From Adineta vaga (Eukaryota; Rotifera): a stretch of DNA of 64,000 bases. Location of the stretch: positions 6,014,001-6,078,000 of the forward strand of contig CP075496.1 of NCBI GenBank assembly GCA_021613535.1, in the 5' to 3' direction. Below the pieces are notes generated by a model. That model was not told the origin of the DNA and made no database searches. It worked only from the letters and a program-made list of their open reading frames with translations. Below are positions 1 through 12,742 of the stretch, piece after piece; the first letter of the stretch is position 1, and every line of letters begins with the position of its first letter. Made by a program: the position numbers and the translations under genes.

Positions 1-3000
1 TTTTTCTTCATCAGTTTTACGTCTTCGTTCACAACTTAATTCACGTTTTAATTGTTCAATCATCGTTTCAGATTTCGTAATAATATCTCGTGTAAATCGT
101 TGTTCATCTTCTAAATGTTTTAAAATTCGTTGTTTTTCTCGTTCAGCCATGTCTTCAATATGTTGAATACGTTCATGCGCTTGATTTTGTTCACGTTCTA
201 AAGCTGTTTTCAATTCAATAATTTTATTTTGTGTTTCTTGTTCACTTATTTCTTTTGCACGAAGTTGTTCAACATTTGTTGCTAATGCAAGTTCAAGTAA
301 TTCTATCCGTGTTGATAGACCTAAAATTTAGTATAAAAACATTTCTTTCACCTCAACAATTTTACACAATCATAGTCTCGAAATGTTCGATTACGTATCC
401 CTCTAACCTTGATTTACTAAACAACTGTACTTTTTTTTTCGCTTTGTTCTATTGTCTACTAACAATCTTTTGCATTGTAAAAGAATAACCCTTGTAATTG
501 AACTTTTGCTACTGATGTGTGAAAAGGGAGGAAAAAGAAAGAAATGAAACAGGAGGCATCATTGTAGTATGATGAGATAAGAAAGAATAAAATCGAATTA
601 GATTGTATGATTAAATAATACATTTTCAATGAAATAATGCCATTGACATTGTATGTACATCGAAATGAGAAAAAGAAAGAGTGACTACCATTTATTCTCA
701 ATGTTTGTTAAGCATAGAAACAAAACGCAATCACCAACGGATGTTTTTAATATAAACAGAGAATGAACAGCACATTGAAGAGTAGAAGTTTATTTTCATA
801 CCTGATGGTGGAGTTCCTTGAGAAGATGATGGTTGTTCAAAAAATGTTTCACCGTTGCTAAGATTATTTAATTGTGATTTATTCGTTGATTCTGCTTTCG
901 GTTTAATAACATGTTGTCGAACACCTTCATCAAGTTTTAATTCAATTGTCACTTGTTCCAAATCAGAATCTAATCCATTTCCTTGATCTGTTCGTAGATC
1001 ATGAAGTACAAGTTTTAATTCTTGAACACCACTAATTCTATTCATCATTTCACTTTGTAAATTATTCAGATCATCGGAAAGATGCTTGAAAGAAAGTTAA
1101 AATTAGGATTACAAAAACGTTTCATGTGTGATAAAAAGATCTTTACTTCTATCGTTGCATGAGATTCATTTTGTTGTGTTGCAGTTTGTAAACATTCTCT
1201 AATTTGTTGTTGTTCTGCTTGCATAGATGTTAATTCACTAATACTCAGAGCGAGTTTTAGCAGTTTTTCGTTGTAAAGTTTTTCATCTTCTATTTAGTTT
1301 TACGAAAGAAAAATATAGATTTAGACAAAAGAGATTTTACGACATACCAGCACGATGAAATTTTCCATCAGGAGCGCTACCTAATATTCGTTGAACATCA
1401 TTTGTTTGCCAATGAATAGTACTGTTTAAAAAAAATGAAGATCTTTATGCGAATGAAATTCTCATTCGATTACCTGGCAGATCGTTGTTGAAAAGATGAT
1501 TTAGTATTTTCTTCTTCATTTTCGAGAAATTGACTAAATGTGAAAGGACTATCATCATTAGTCCTTTCATCAAGACTATTTCTTCGATTCAAATGTCTTG
1601 AGAGATCTAAAGACAACAACGAAGAGATAGAATATGTTATTTAAACGAAAGAATTTTCTATTACTAAGTCGATCAAATTTTAAATCAATTTTATAGAAAG
1701 CTAATTCTTGCTCAAGTTTAAATTGTTTTTCACATGATTGATGCAGTAATGTTGTTTTACGTTGAAGAAGTTCTTCATTGGTTGATAGCCGTTCTTGTAA
1801 TTCCTAGAAAAGTTCCATCGAATGAAATTTAATATTTGAATTGAAATGATTAGAAATTCAATAAGTAGAAATCATTAAAATCAAGAAATAGAAATAATCA
1901 ATGTTCAATATGATTTTTAATTATATCAAGTACCACATTTATCTAATGAAATCATAATCTATGCAATATAAATTACCAAGCGTCTTTTGTTTATTAAAGC
2001 ATCAATGATTGTTTCAAGCAGCTTGTTAAAATAAAATATAATTTTGTTTAAGAAGATTATGAGACTGATTAGTATAAAAGAGAATGTTTGTCGAACGAGA
2101 TTGTTGAACATGAGAGACTCAAACTATTTGAAAAGACATTTCAAGGTCTATTTACATTCATTCATTTTTGATCTCATTGAAATTAAAACCTTTCTAGTAT
2201 GGATAACTTTTCTAACATATTCAATCGAAATAATCTATTCTCTTCTGTCGATTAAATAGAATTTGTAATTATTATCACTTACTTTAATTTCTTTTGCTTG
2301 TGAAACACTCTTATTTTCAATTGATTGAAGTTTATCACTTGTTTTCTCTAACTGTTGTTCACTATTCGTTGCTTGTGTACTTAAACGTCGACATTCATTA
2401 TCACGACGTTCAAGTTCATGAAGTAAATTTTGTACTTCTTGTTGAATAAATCTACAAAAGCCCAATATTTCCTTTTCATCCATTATATTTTCTTATAACA
2501 TCTTACTGTTCTTTTGCTTGTTTTCTTTCATCATCTGTGATCTTAATTCCATCAAGTATCTGTAAACTTGGTATATAAGAAATAATAAGTAATCGATAAT
2601 GTTCATTTTGGTCGAGAGGATTCCCTTGAAGATTAATTTCTCGTAATTCATATAATGTACGTAGACGTGCTATTTGATCAAATGTTGTTATTTGATTCTG
2701 TGCTAAATTAAGTGTTTTCAATGCAGTTAATTTTCTTCCAAACCAAATAGGTATTGTTTGGATTTGATTTTGATGAAGATCAAGAATTTCTAAACGAGAT
2801 AAATCTTCAAGATTTGTTATTGTATTGATAAAATTATTCGCTAATGCTAAATGTTTAAGTTTTTTCAATGTTTTTAAACAGTCGATTTTTTCAATTAAAT
2901 TATTTGATAAATCAAGAGTTTCTAAATTGATCAATGTTTGAAGATTTTCAATATAACGAATTTTTTTATCACGTAAATTACTAAGATTTAATGAACGAAT

Positions 3001-3318
3001 ACGATTTACATTATTTTGTTTACTAATTTTACGAAGAAATCCATCCGTAATATAACGTATACCATATTTAAAACGATCGACACTAGTTGCAGATGGAGTA
3101 AATGATTGTGTATGAGAATTGATTCGACTTTGACGACCATCGGTACTTTTCGAACGAGAAGGAGATAAGTTAGTATTATCTTTAACATGTTCATCATCTG
3201 AATCAAAAGAGTTGAATGTTTCTTTTGATAGAACTGAATCACGCGAGATATAAGGTGAACCAACAGATTCTGAGTATCGACTATTACGGCTTCCATGACC
3301 ATTTATTTCACGATCCAT
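1..3318 (-). CDS. CNTRL: Centriolin-like LRR and coiled-coil protein (5' part; 3' end outside window)
   Basis: N-terminal part of a centrosomal/midbody protein. The first exon (2507..3318) starts MDREINGHGS, has a Ser-rich leader, then a block beginning YGIRYITDGFLRKISKQNN that matches the remembered start of centriolin. About five leucine-rich repeats follow (IRSLNLSNL, LETLDLSNN, LKHLALANN, LEILDLHQN, LKTLNLAQN) and an LRR cap (LQGNPLDQNEHYRLLIISYIPSLQILDG). Later exons, read from splice motifs, are about 2283..2451, 1977..2021, 1665..1803, 1474..1606, 1348..1421, 1147..1289, 802..1084 and <1..320. They are rich in Glu, Gln, Lys and Leu with heptad-like spacing, as expected of the coiled-coil body. 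The intron 321..801 is unusually long for this window. Known family role: mother-centriole appendages and abscission. The C-terminal half is not visible. The LRR identity is firm; small exon edges are tentative. Confidence 0.8.
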
Positions 3319-3845
3319 GTCTCTATTGAAAAGAAAGTAAAAATCTTTTTACAAAAGAAATAGAATATGCACTTATATTGTTTCACCTGACAAATGAGAA
3401 TAGATTCGATTTTTTCTTCTTCTTCTTCTTCTAAAATGAAATGTTCATTAGAAATAATAAATAGATTTGTAATCGAATGTTTTCAAAACTTATATCATTC
3501 AAGTTTTTTTTTTGACTAGTCAATCACTCAGTTATTCATTTCAATATATATCAATACATATAGGCTTCAAAAATGCTACTCTTGATAGTATTCATCTTCC
3601 ATCTTGGCATCTGTTGTCATAGAAATTTACTTACTTCCGAGTTTAATTTCCTATTGTTAATAATAAATTTTTATTTATATTAAACATACAAATTAAACGT
3701 TGTATTTAAGTTTATTATTTGCTTCACCTGACCTCTATATGCTGTCTTAGTAACATTGAACAAAATGGCGTCTGACTCTGAATGAATCTTTATAACAACA
3801 TAAATTCATTTTCAGTACAGTAAAAGATAGTGTATTGGAAAGATA
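3319..3845. other. Divergent intergenic spacer
   Basis: This spacer separates the start of the centriolin gene (-) from a small plus-strand ORF. It is AT-rich with a short TTC/TTCTTC run near 3412-3433. A very short ORF at 3764 (ATGGCGTCTGACTCTGAATGA, five sense codons after Met) sits upstream of the 3846 start and could be a uORF. No other gene is visible. Confidence 0.4.
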
Positions 3846-4046
3846 ATGAATGCTTTAAATAAAGTATCGTCTTTAAATCTACAACAATCAGTGGAGATCA
3901 TAAGTCCACGTACATCATTATCAAAAATAGATGAACGACAAACGAGTGTAAAGAAAAAATTTCATTTTTCCAAATCATTCATTTATCCGTTTACGGCTTG
4001 GTTCTTGTTCATTTTCTTGACAATACTGTACTTTATCTTTGTGTAG
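3846..4046 (+). CDS. Small tail-anchored membrane protein, hypothetical
   Basis: Single-exon ORF of 66 residues, stop included in the range. The N-terminal ~45 residues are polar and Ser/Lys-rich (SPRTSLSKIDERQ, then a basic stretch VKKKFHF). The last ~20 residues are strongly hydrophobic (FTAWFLFIFLTILYFIFV) and end at the C-terminus, the arrangement of a tail-anchored, cytosol-facing protein. I do not recognise the family. It lies alone between two minus-strand genes. Support is limited to the domain-like layout and the lack of a competing gene. It could be a chance ORF or the last exon of a longer transcript. Confidence 0.45.
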   Translation: MNALNKVSSLNLQQSVEIISPRTSLSKIDERQTSVKKKFHFSKSFIYPFTAWFLFIFLTILYFIFV

Positions 4047-4322
4047 GTTCATTAGAAAATAAGCTTGTTACTTAGGAAATAGATAACTAATCTACAAAAT
4101 GAAATCTTTGTTAAGATGTCCATGGTATTATCATAATGTATGTGAAATCATACCAATTATACTACAATTATCAATCGTTAATCGATTCACATAGAATTCA
4201 TTTAGAAATTCTTCTTGCATAATCAGTTAAAACATTTATTATTCATAGTTGTTCCAACTATCAAAACATGAAATATATCAGGGGTGGGTGTGTCATTGAT
4301 ATTACAGGTAGAGATGAAAAAA

Positions 4323-5117
4323 TTAAAGTAAGGAAAATAATAAAATAGGCATGAGAAGAATTAGAAATTTACTGATTGATGCTACTCGATTACTAAAACT
4401 TTGATGGTATGGTACACGTTCCCAAGTTATTCCAAAAGTAGCCGGATCACTTGTATTGAATGTTGGTTTCGATAAAACTATATTTTCTTGTTGTTCCTTC
4501 GTTTCTTTATCTATCCATGGATATCTTTCATTATTTGCCATTTCATTAACAATATAAATTCCTGGTGTAGTATGAATTTTTTGCTTCACAGTTGTAGTTG
4601 TTGTCTGTTTTGTAGTTGTTTTAAGTGTTGATGTTTGCGGACGAGAAGTACTTGTTCTTCGATACCATTTACTCCAAATTGTCCAAGAAACTATTTAAAT
4701 AAATCATAGAAATCTGTAAGAAATTAGATTGAATAGTTACGTGGAACTGAATTGCATAAACTGGCATGACAACATGTTTCAATTCGAATATCACTATCAA
4801 GTGAAATACCAGCCGGTGTACAATAACGACTTGCACATGTTCGATATGGTTGTTGATCAACAAAACCAGCCTAAAAAGAAGTAGAAAATCTTATGAAAAC
4901 ATTGATTCTAAATGAAACTATTTACCCAACATAATTGTGTATGTTTATTACAAAGAATTACATTATCATCTTCACTGACAACCGTTTCACAAGGGGCATC
5001 TTTACATGAATAACATAAAAGTTTATTCGTATTTGTAACATTATATAGAAATACTGCTTCAGTTAAATGAAGAAGGTAAGTTCCAAATAAGAAAATATGA
5101 AACCATTGGTAAGACAT
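4323..5117 (-). CDS. GPI-anchored Ly6/uPAR (three-finger) domain protein
   Basis: Three exons (about 4926..5117, 4741..4870, 4323..4690) give a 229-residue protein. It starts with a signal peptide (MSYQWFHIFLFGTYLLHLTEA). A cysteine-rich module follows: LLCYSC, APCET, VILCNKHTQLCW, TCASRYC, and a closing ETCCHASLCNS, which is the CC-x4-CN signature of Ly6/three-finger domains. Then comes a Thr/Lys-rich linker, a second region without cysteines, and a hydrophobic C-terminal tail (SISKFLILLMPILLFSLL) expected of a GPI signal. Family members are cell-surface or secreted ligands and receptor modulators; the partner here is unknown. The intron phases join cleanly and the total length is a multiple of three. 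Confidence 0.8.
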
Positions 5118-6429
5118 AATTGATTGTAGTTGAATGATGAATCAAACGGTGAATAAAATAATATTTCTTCTTCTTACTTGTTATCAAAAAATCAATTTGT
5201 AGATCTATTTGATTTGCAATAAGAGAAAATGTGTATCTATTTAAAATAGAAAATAAATCAACCAACCGTGTGAAATAAAATTATGACGATGATGATATCA
5301 GTTACACATCTGTTTATATTACATTTTCAAGGTGCATTTTTGATAATCGATTGCATTAAATAAATGTACCTGATTTGTATGATACAACCAAATGAACTAA
5401 TAATATCTTGGAAACAAAACGCATCAATTAAGTACAAATTTGTTCTTCTATTGAAGAATGTGTATGTTATAGGATGGCGTAGGACAGACACATTGAAAAA
5501 GCCGAAGGCATGACGATATCTTTTTTGTTTCAATGCCTACGCTAATATGAAATAGAATACATAAAATAAATACTGACAAATACCATTATTATATTGAAGA
5601 TACGTGAGAATATTTAAGTGTGATGGAGTTGTATCTTTTATCAATAAATATATGACATGAATAAATATTATTCAGACTGATTGTAGGAGAATATGTTGGA
5701 AAAGAAAAGTATTTTTGACATAATTTAGTTATGAATCATACTCTATTTTCTGACACATGTCTTTATATCATTTGAAATATTAATAATGAATGTTTTCTAA
5801 TCAGCAACCACTATCGATACATTTCTTTAATCATAATGATCTTTAGTAGCTTTTTAAAACCATTGAGATAGATTATGAACATCTATCTTTACTTTCAATT
5901 ATTTGACATGTCCTATTAAGAATACCTATTTATTCATATCCACATTCTTATTTTAGCCAATGAAAATATATTCGAAATGCCTTAACCGTATTATACTAAA
6001 TAAAACTTAAACATTGATAGAAGTTTCATTATAGATATTTCTCTCGAAATCAGTTTTTATACGTATGCCTATATTTATGTATATTTTCCCACAAGAGCAT
6101 ATCTTTATCATATTTGTTTTTGTTTTATCATCATCATCATGTATATAAAACAAGAAAAAAAGAAATTCTATGTTATAGATCTGATTGAAATCTATATCAA
6201 ATCGAAAGAGGACAAAACAGAAAAGAAAATACATACACAAAACCAATGACAAAAGAAAAATGAAGCGTGTCAATCAATCAACATTCTACTGTATACACGA
6301 ATGAATAAAAAATAAGAAAAGCAATACTCACGCACACACACACACACACTAACAAACAAACGAAAAGTGATGAGAAAAGCATGTTTTGAAAATTGAGTGC
6401 ACATGTGAATGTTAAAATAACAACGGATA
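5118..6429. other. Intergenic region with 3' UTR of the hnRNP K gene
   Basis: AT-rich spacer between the Ly6-type gene start (5117) and the hnRNP K stop (6430), both minus strand. It contains a short CA microsatellite at 6329..6350. Short ORFs at 5327-5533 and 6007-6273 have no recognisable domains and a simple, AT-driven composition, so they are not called. Confidence 0.5.
6329..6350. repeat. (CA)n microsatellite
   Basis: A run of alternating C and A, about 10 dinucleotides long, lies in the probable 3' UTR of the hnRNP K gene, about 80 bases after its stop codon. Confidence 0.8.
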
Positions 6430-7826
6430 TTATTGTCGCCAAAGACCAGACTGACGAACGGCTTGTTGAAGAAGAATTTGGGCACGACTTATTTGTTCAG
6501 GTGTGCCTTCAATAGTTATAATTCGATCACCACCACCCGTACCTGTTGGAATAGGTTGATCATCAATAATGATATTAGCATTAGTTGTTTGACGTATTTG
6601 TTGAATTTTGGCACCACGTGGACCAATAATAGCTCCAACAAGTTCATTTGGTAAAGTTACCTGAACAAAAGAAGATTCGACTGATGTGAATATGATAAAA
6701 GAAAGTATAATAAACTTACGCGTGTTGAAGTAAGTAATGCTGGACTAGGGTATCGAGCACTTAAACCTGGTCCACCTGCATATGGTACATCAACAAGAGG
6801 TGGTAAAGGTCGAATAGGATACATTCCAGTATTTGGTACAGGCGGTGGAAATGCTCCACGTGGATATCCAATTCGATTATCCATACTACCTGGCAATTGA
6901 AAACCACCTAGAGAAAAATAAATGTTTCCTATAGATGAATATTGATGACAAATCTTACCATATTCATTCACGATATAAATATCAAAATTATGTGGATCAT
7001 ATTGAAGTGATGGTGCACCCCGTGGTTGTTGTGATGATGAACTCATTAATGAATAGATGTGCTAAGAAAAACAAATAATTAGTTCAATTATATGCTTATT
7101 TCTTCGTATCCTTCTTCTATTTACTTTAATACATTCAATAATATCATCAACTTTTCCACGCAGCGAAATAACTCTTTCATGGCTCATTGGACAACATTGA
7201 GAGAAGACTTTAATATCGAGATTGTATGTTTGTCGTAATTCTTTAACATGTTGACCACCTTTACCAATAATAGCTCCACAATAAATTTGATGAACAAGTA
7301 TACGTATTTCTGATGGTATATCACCTGTTGTTTGATTATCATTTGTCGAGGCATTTTGTTCCGAATTCGCTCCTCCAGGATTTACATTACGTCGTCGATT
7401 AAATGATGAAAGACGTGAACTATCAATTAATGCGGGAACAATCTGTTGTAATGCATCAAAACATTGCTCTTGTTCACCACTTATAATTAATATTCGTTCA
7501 GGTGATGCACAATCAGGTACTTGAATGATTGTACGTGGATGATCAGCCCGAAGTTTTTGAATGGATGAACCACCTTTACCTAAAAATAAATTTTGCTATT
7601 AAATTAAACAATAAAAGAACTATTCATATATACCAATAACTGCTCCAGCATCACGCGAAGTCATTAATATTCGTATTTCAATTCCAGCTGAAGATGAATA
7701 CGGGTTACTGCTATTGCTATTCATTCTTCGATTATAATTACTCTGCTGATTACCACTCGATACACTAATACTATTATTATTGTTATTATTTGACGCTTGA
7801 CCGTAATCATCATCGGGCGATGTCAT
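6430..7826 (-). CDS. HNRNPK: hnRNP K homologue, three KH domains
   Basis: Five exons (7634..7826, 7125..7579, 6959..7061, 6720..6907, 6430..6660) give 389 residues in frame. After an Asn/Ser-rich leader comes KH1 (IEIRILMTSRDAGAVIGKGG, split by an intron inside the GxxG loop). KH2 follows (IRILVHQIYCGAIIGKGG with ..FSQCCPMSHERV). Next is a Pro/Gly/Arg-rich linker (PRGAFPPPVPNTGMYP, where hnRNP K has its SH3-binding and RGG region). KH3 comes last (VTLPNELVGAIIGPRGAKI...ITIEGTPEQISRAQ). The protein ends QSGLWRQ. The domain order and the CCP motif in KH2 are typical of hnRNP K rather than PCBP. It binds C-rich RNA and DNA in nucleus and cytoplasm. It is head-to-head with CFAP299, whose start is 526 bases away. 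Confidence 0.93.
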
Positions 7827-8351
7827 TTTGTTTTTGACGAAAAAGAAGAAGAAGGAAAGGGGAATAATGGATTGGGATAGGCACTAAGACCTGATAATTT
7901 AATGATGGCAAACACAATGAAATAAATCTTAAAGAAAGAACGAATAAAAGAGAAAGTTTTTAATATTTAGTTCTTAGATACAAGAGAAAAAAATGAAGTT
8001 ATAATGGTATTTGTAGTTCAAACAAACATTTTATTGTAACACGGCAATGCATTTCTTGGCACATTCACGTTGAACTGTTGACCATAGAAAAAATAATAAG
8101 ACAGAGGACGCTTTAGTGTCAATTGTTACATATATTTTTTGATATGATTTTCATATTTTCAAATTGAAAGAAAAGATTTGATTTAGTAGAAAAATCGAAA
8201 GTTTAATCGATTCAATGGTTATCCCCATAGTAACATAGTCGGTAATGTTGTGGTAGACTGTAGCAAATCAAACTTTTTCGCTTTCTGTGTAAGTAAATAT
8301 CGTATATCTTAAACATTTTTTGGATAGACTGCTGTTTGAAAAAATCTAATT
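7827..8351. promoter_or_regulatory. Shared intergenic region of divergent hnRNP K and CFAP299 genes
   Basis: The 525 bases between two divergent start codons must hold both 5' UTRs and promoters. The sequence is AT-rich with no clear TATA element or repeat. A bidirectional promoter is inferred from geometry only. Confidence 0.4.
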
Positions 8352-9347
8352 ATGGAAGACGATTTATCTGCAACAGTTGATATTGTAACAAAATATAATA
8401 CATATGAAGAATTTCTTGATTCTCAAGTCACTCGTTTAGATCTCAGTTATCTTGAAGTATGATGAAGTAATGAAAAGCTTTTTTTATTGTTTTGTTCATA
8501 TATTAGGATGAAGAATTAGCTAGACAACTTGTTGAACTTGGCTATCGTGGTAGTGGAGAAGTGATTAAACGAGAAGAATTTCATGCTCGAAAAATAGCTG
8601 CTGAACAACAACTTCAGTCACGACGTATACAGGCACCGTAAGTTTCATTATTGAATCCTTAAGAGAGAATCTAAATTGATACCAATCAGAACATCAATTT
8701 TTGTTACCCTAAGTTTCGATTGAAATAAACAAATATGAATCACACTGATTTGATTGGTTATTCTAATACACTCTTTCTTCTTTTAGAAAATTAGCTAGTG
8801 CTAATAAAGAAATAACTGACCCGTTATTACGTGAACTAGCTGATACGGAAGAAGCTAATCGAACTGGAAAAATGACGGTAAGTCATTTGCGTTCTACTTT
8901 CTCTAATGAATTCAATTTATTCTAGACAATTATTTTTATTCGTGATAAAAATTCTCGACATCAAGAAATTTCCGGTTATATTGACTATGCACATCGATTA
9001 AAATCCGAAGATTTCGAAGTCTATTTTGCTGGAAAGAAAAAACTTTTGCCTAAACCAAGTGATCTTAGGTACGAATACATTTATTCGAAATCATTTTTTA
9101 AAACTTTTCTCTATTTAGTTATTATAACTGGGAAAATCAAACATGTCATTCAAATAATACACCTAATTTTCAATCGATAACAACTAATCTTGATGGACTT
9201 TTATTTAAAAGTAAACGTGATCGAAAAATTATCATCGTTGATCCAAATGCTAAAACGCATGGAGATAATACGATACGAAAAGAAATCAAGACGGACAAAT
9301 ATATTCAAGTAGTTCTTTATTGTCATGCAACACGACGAAAAACATGA
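8352..9347 (+). CDS. CFAP299: CFAP299 homologue (cilia- and flagella-associated protein 299)
   Basis: Five exons (8352..8456, 8507..8637, 8787..8877, 8926..9068, 9119..9347) total 699 nt and encode 232 residues, practically the vertebrate length. Recognisable blocks include [34 protein letters not shown], a central [13 protein letters not shown], the following [18 protein letters not shown], and [13 protein letters not shown]. The C-terminus is RRKT, also as in vertebrate CFAP299. The family is linked to motile cilia and spermatogenesis; its molecular function is poorly known. All splice sites are GT..AG and the frame is continuous. Its 3' end converges on the haem peroxidase gene, with about 100 bases between the stops. 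Confidence 0.95.
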
Positions 9348-9450
9348 GAAATAATGAATAACGTTCTTTTATTTTTGTAAAATAATAAAATCAAACAGTT
9401 GAAAATAAACTGTTCTTTTTTCTCGACATTAAAAACAATAAAAACGATGA

Positions 9451-12294
9451 TTAATTAATAGTTGTCTTACTCCATGGAGTAAAATCAAAAAGAGAACACT
9501 GTTTACATGTTTCCAATGGATTACTAAAATATAGAAGAAGAATGATGTTGATTATCATCAAGAATACTAGTTCAAATTTTACCTTTTTTCATTCGGTGGT
9601 CGAAATGGATTTCGAGGAACTTTCTCGATATCTGTTGAATGACATATAAAACAATGATATGGATAATTCTTAATAGCTAATAGTTGTTCTAAATAAGCAA
9701 CAGAGAAAAATAATAGTAGAAAAAAAAATTAATGACAAAGAATCATACCGAGTGTAAATTCGCCTTCATGTGTATAGAAGAATCTATCACCATATTTAAG
9801 ATGTTGGAATTGTGTACCAATAATGCAAGCTGAAACAGGACCAACTAAAGCATCTGGCAAAGGTGTTTCATGATTAACACCAATAAAAAGATCAACATCA
9901 TCTGGGTGTCTAAAGATATGAAGAGAAATATTTCGATGATCAAGTAAGATATGCACATGTTCTTTTCTATGACGGAAAATTTCAAAGGATAAAAATACAA
10001 ATATATTACTTGTAAATCATTTGTACTGTACGAATGGCTTCAAAACTCATTGTATCCAAAAAATCTTCAAAACGATTTGCACGTCGAAGTCCACAGAGTT
10101 CTCGATAAGCATTATAACCTGGTATACCATGTTGTCTTCCACGACAAATATTTAAAGCCACAATATCACTACGTCGTGTTTCACCTTGATGATTTGTTGA
10201 TTCAAATAAACGATGATGAATTTGTTGAGCATAACTGGCATCCCCGGCGAAACCATAATCATATAATGCACCACATAGAAATGAATCGAGTCCATTAGTT
10301 TGTGTACTACAATGACATATAAACTAATTTTATCTTTCAATTCAATATAAAGAAAATTGTTGCTATTACTCGTAAGCAAATTTACATCTTGAAGTCATTT
10401 CATTAAACCATAATTGATCGATTAATTCTCCATTTGGTTTACAACGGCTAACTAAATCACGAACAAATGTATGTAAACGTAGTACAGCTGTTGCCGCTTC
10501 ATTAAAGACAACGCCGGGCATCTAAGAAAGAAAAAAACAATAGTTCATTTGCAATTAACAACAAGTTTTCAATTTCAGCTTTTCATATTACTGATGGATT
10601 ATATCTTGTAAATAAATTTTTGTCGCCCACAAATTGTTCTGTAGTCGTTTTACCAATCAAAATTGGTAACCATTCTTCATATGTATAGCGTTGATGAAGA
10701 GCAGATAAAATCTTTTTCGATTCTTCATATAGTATTGTATCTTTTGAACGCCATTCTGGTCGTATTCGAGCAAGTTCTTGTGCAAATGTATTATGTAAGC
10801 GTAACCATTGAGCTTGAATACCAGAGAGAACAGAATTTTCCATTAAACGTGAATCACCTAAACAGAAATTATCGTTCTTAGTTTAGTCATCCTTATAATG
10901 AGAAATTGACAAATTTCATTACATACCACCAGCAAAACATTTATTTGTTTCAGTTGAATCGATACATGATCTACCTTCTCGTTGACCAGCTGGTAAATCA
11001 AATTTAAATCCAGCTTTTCTTATCGTTTTCATTAAACCATCGACACGCGAACGAATATCAAATGCTGTTTGTCTCGTACTTCCATATGTAACTGATAGAT
11101 CGATATAATGAGAATTGCCATTGACTTGTTCTTTAACACCAAGTGTACAAAGTTGATTTGGAAATGCTTGAGCTGTTGCTGGTATAGCTAAACATTTCTG
11201 TCGAGCCATGAATGGATCATTAGCATCAATATCAATAACAAAGCACATATCTGTATCTCGTGAATTGCAACTGCATGAGCTAATTGGTGTTCGTCCAGAA
11301 TCAGTAACTGGCGTCGAAAATGTTATATCATGCACAAGAAATTGACCATAAGTAACCCAAAGATTATTGATCAGAGGATCAAAATTTGGTTTTGAATCCA
11401 AAGCTAAACTTATTTTACGACATGATGGTAAAGGTCCACCTAGAACAGATTTTGTACGAGGTGTTCCTAATCCTAAAAAGAATTATACATGTATGAAACA
11501 AAACCATTGAGTGTGTTTAGTGATAAATATATACCATCATCATACATAGGAGGTAATAATCGTCCAAAAGCCGTCTGTGAACTACCTTGATACGGACGTT
11601 GAAGATTATTACATACACCAGTAACTGTTCGATAATTTGTTAAACCTTCACAACTTGGATTTGAACGGTATGCACAAAACTCAGTAGGTAATGAAATTTT
11701 CTTAAGAAATTTATCTCTAAGAATAAAAACAAAAGATACAGTTGAAATAGTAAATCTATTTTTTTGAATTTATTACTTACATTATATGAGTTACAGATGC
11801 ATTTGTTAAACAAGAAAATCTAGAGAAGAAAATTGAAAAAGAAAATCGAAAATGAAGAAATTTGTTTTGTCATACTGAAAAAGAAGTTCATCAGAAACTT
11901 TAGTAGCTGCTCGAGCAAGTAATGCACCATTGTGTGTATCAGCTCGTAATTGCATTTCTTCAAAATCCAAGATATCATCTAATTAAATTCAATAGAAAGG
12001 TTAATAAATTTGTCTTTGATGAAAAAACAAACCATGATTTATTTTAAGATTTCTTTCGTGTTCTTTGACTAATCGTGCTTCTTCTTCTTCAAGTTTGGTT
12101 TGAAGTATATGCTCAAGAACATGTGGTTTGATAAACGATGATACTAATTTAGATGTTAAACATTGAGGAACGGGAATAGGTATATCATTATTAATATGAT
12201 GTGTCGAAACATCTCTTTGAACAGACGTATCTTGTTGTTTGGTAACGATAATAAAAGAAGTAACTAGTAGAAATATGATTGTTCGCATCTTCAT
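9451..12294 (-). CDS. Animal haem peroxidase (peroxinectin-like), secreted
   Basis: About eleven exons (12033..12294, 11876..11988, 11781..11819, 11535..11716, 10927..11472, 10592..10857, 10370..10521, 10010..10306, 9749..9909, 9583..9688, 9451..9523). A signal peptide (MRTIIFLLVTSFIIVTK) leads a propeptide-like region. The catalytic domain shows FCAYRSNPSCEGLTNYRTVTGVCNNL and the distal-histidine block YGQFLVHDITF. It also has the Ca-binding loop DLSVTYGS, the arginine/glutamate block GDSRLMEN, LHNTFAQELARIRPEW, and the probable proximal-histidine block AVLRLHTFVRDL. LNICRGRQHGIPGYNAYRELCGL completes the family signature. The family oxidises halides, phenols or matrix substrates with H2O2. 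The residue before the distal His is Val, whereas myeloperoxidase and thyroid peroxidase have the haem-linking Asp there. The Glu of the other ester link is present. Subfamily assignment is uncertain. Confidence 0.88.
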
Positions 12295-12742
12295 TTAGTT
12301 TCTAATCTGATGTCTATGGATCAGATTCAGAAGAACGATTTGATGTCTACAGTGTTATTTTCGAGGTGTATGATCGCTCGGAAAAAAAAGAAAATATAAA
12401 CAGAGATTATAGTGAATATGTCACATGTTATATAGATTTAGACGAAGGAAAGATTTAAAAGATATATGAATGTCACTTTAAAAGTGCATACATTTAAATA
12501 TTTAGTTGAAAATAGTTTTCTCCTTGATTTTGTCTATTTCAAGATAGTTCGCTATCTCCATAGGTATTTAGATTCATATACATATACATGTATATGTGCT
12601 TCTATCGAGGTCAAGGTTTAGTCGGTATATTCTTTATCAGGAGTACGAACATTTTAATTTAAAGAAACATTCTATAATTGTATAGACAAATAATAGAAAA
12701 AATGAAATATAATGAATTGCTTAATGGATGATCTTTGTATAT
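12295..12742. other. Peroxidase upstream region and SLC5 3' flank
   Basis: AT-rich spacer between two minus-strand genes. It contains a short palindromic run of CATATACATGTATATG type near 12580-12596. No ORF or RNA gene is recognisable. Confidence 0.35.
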
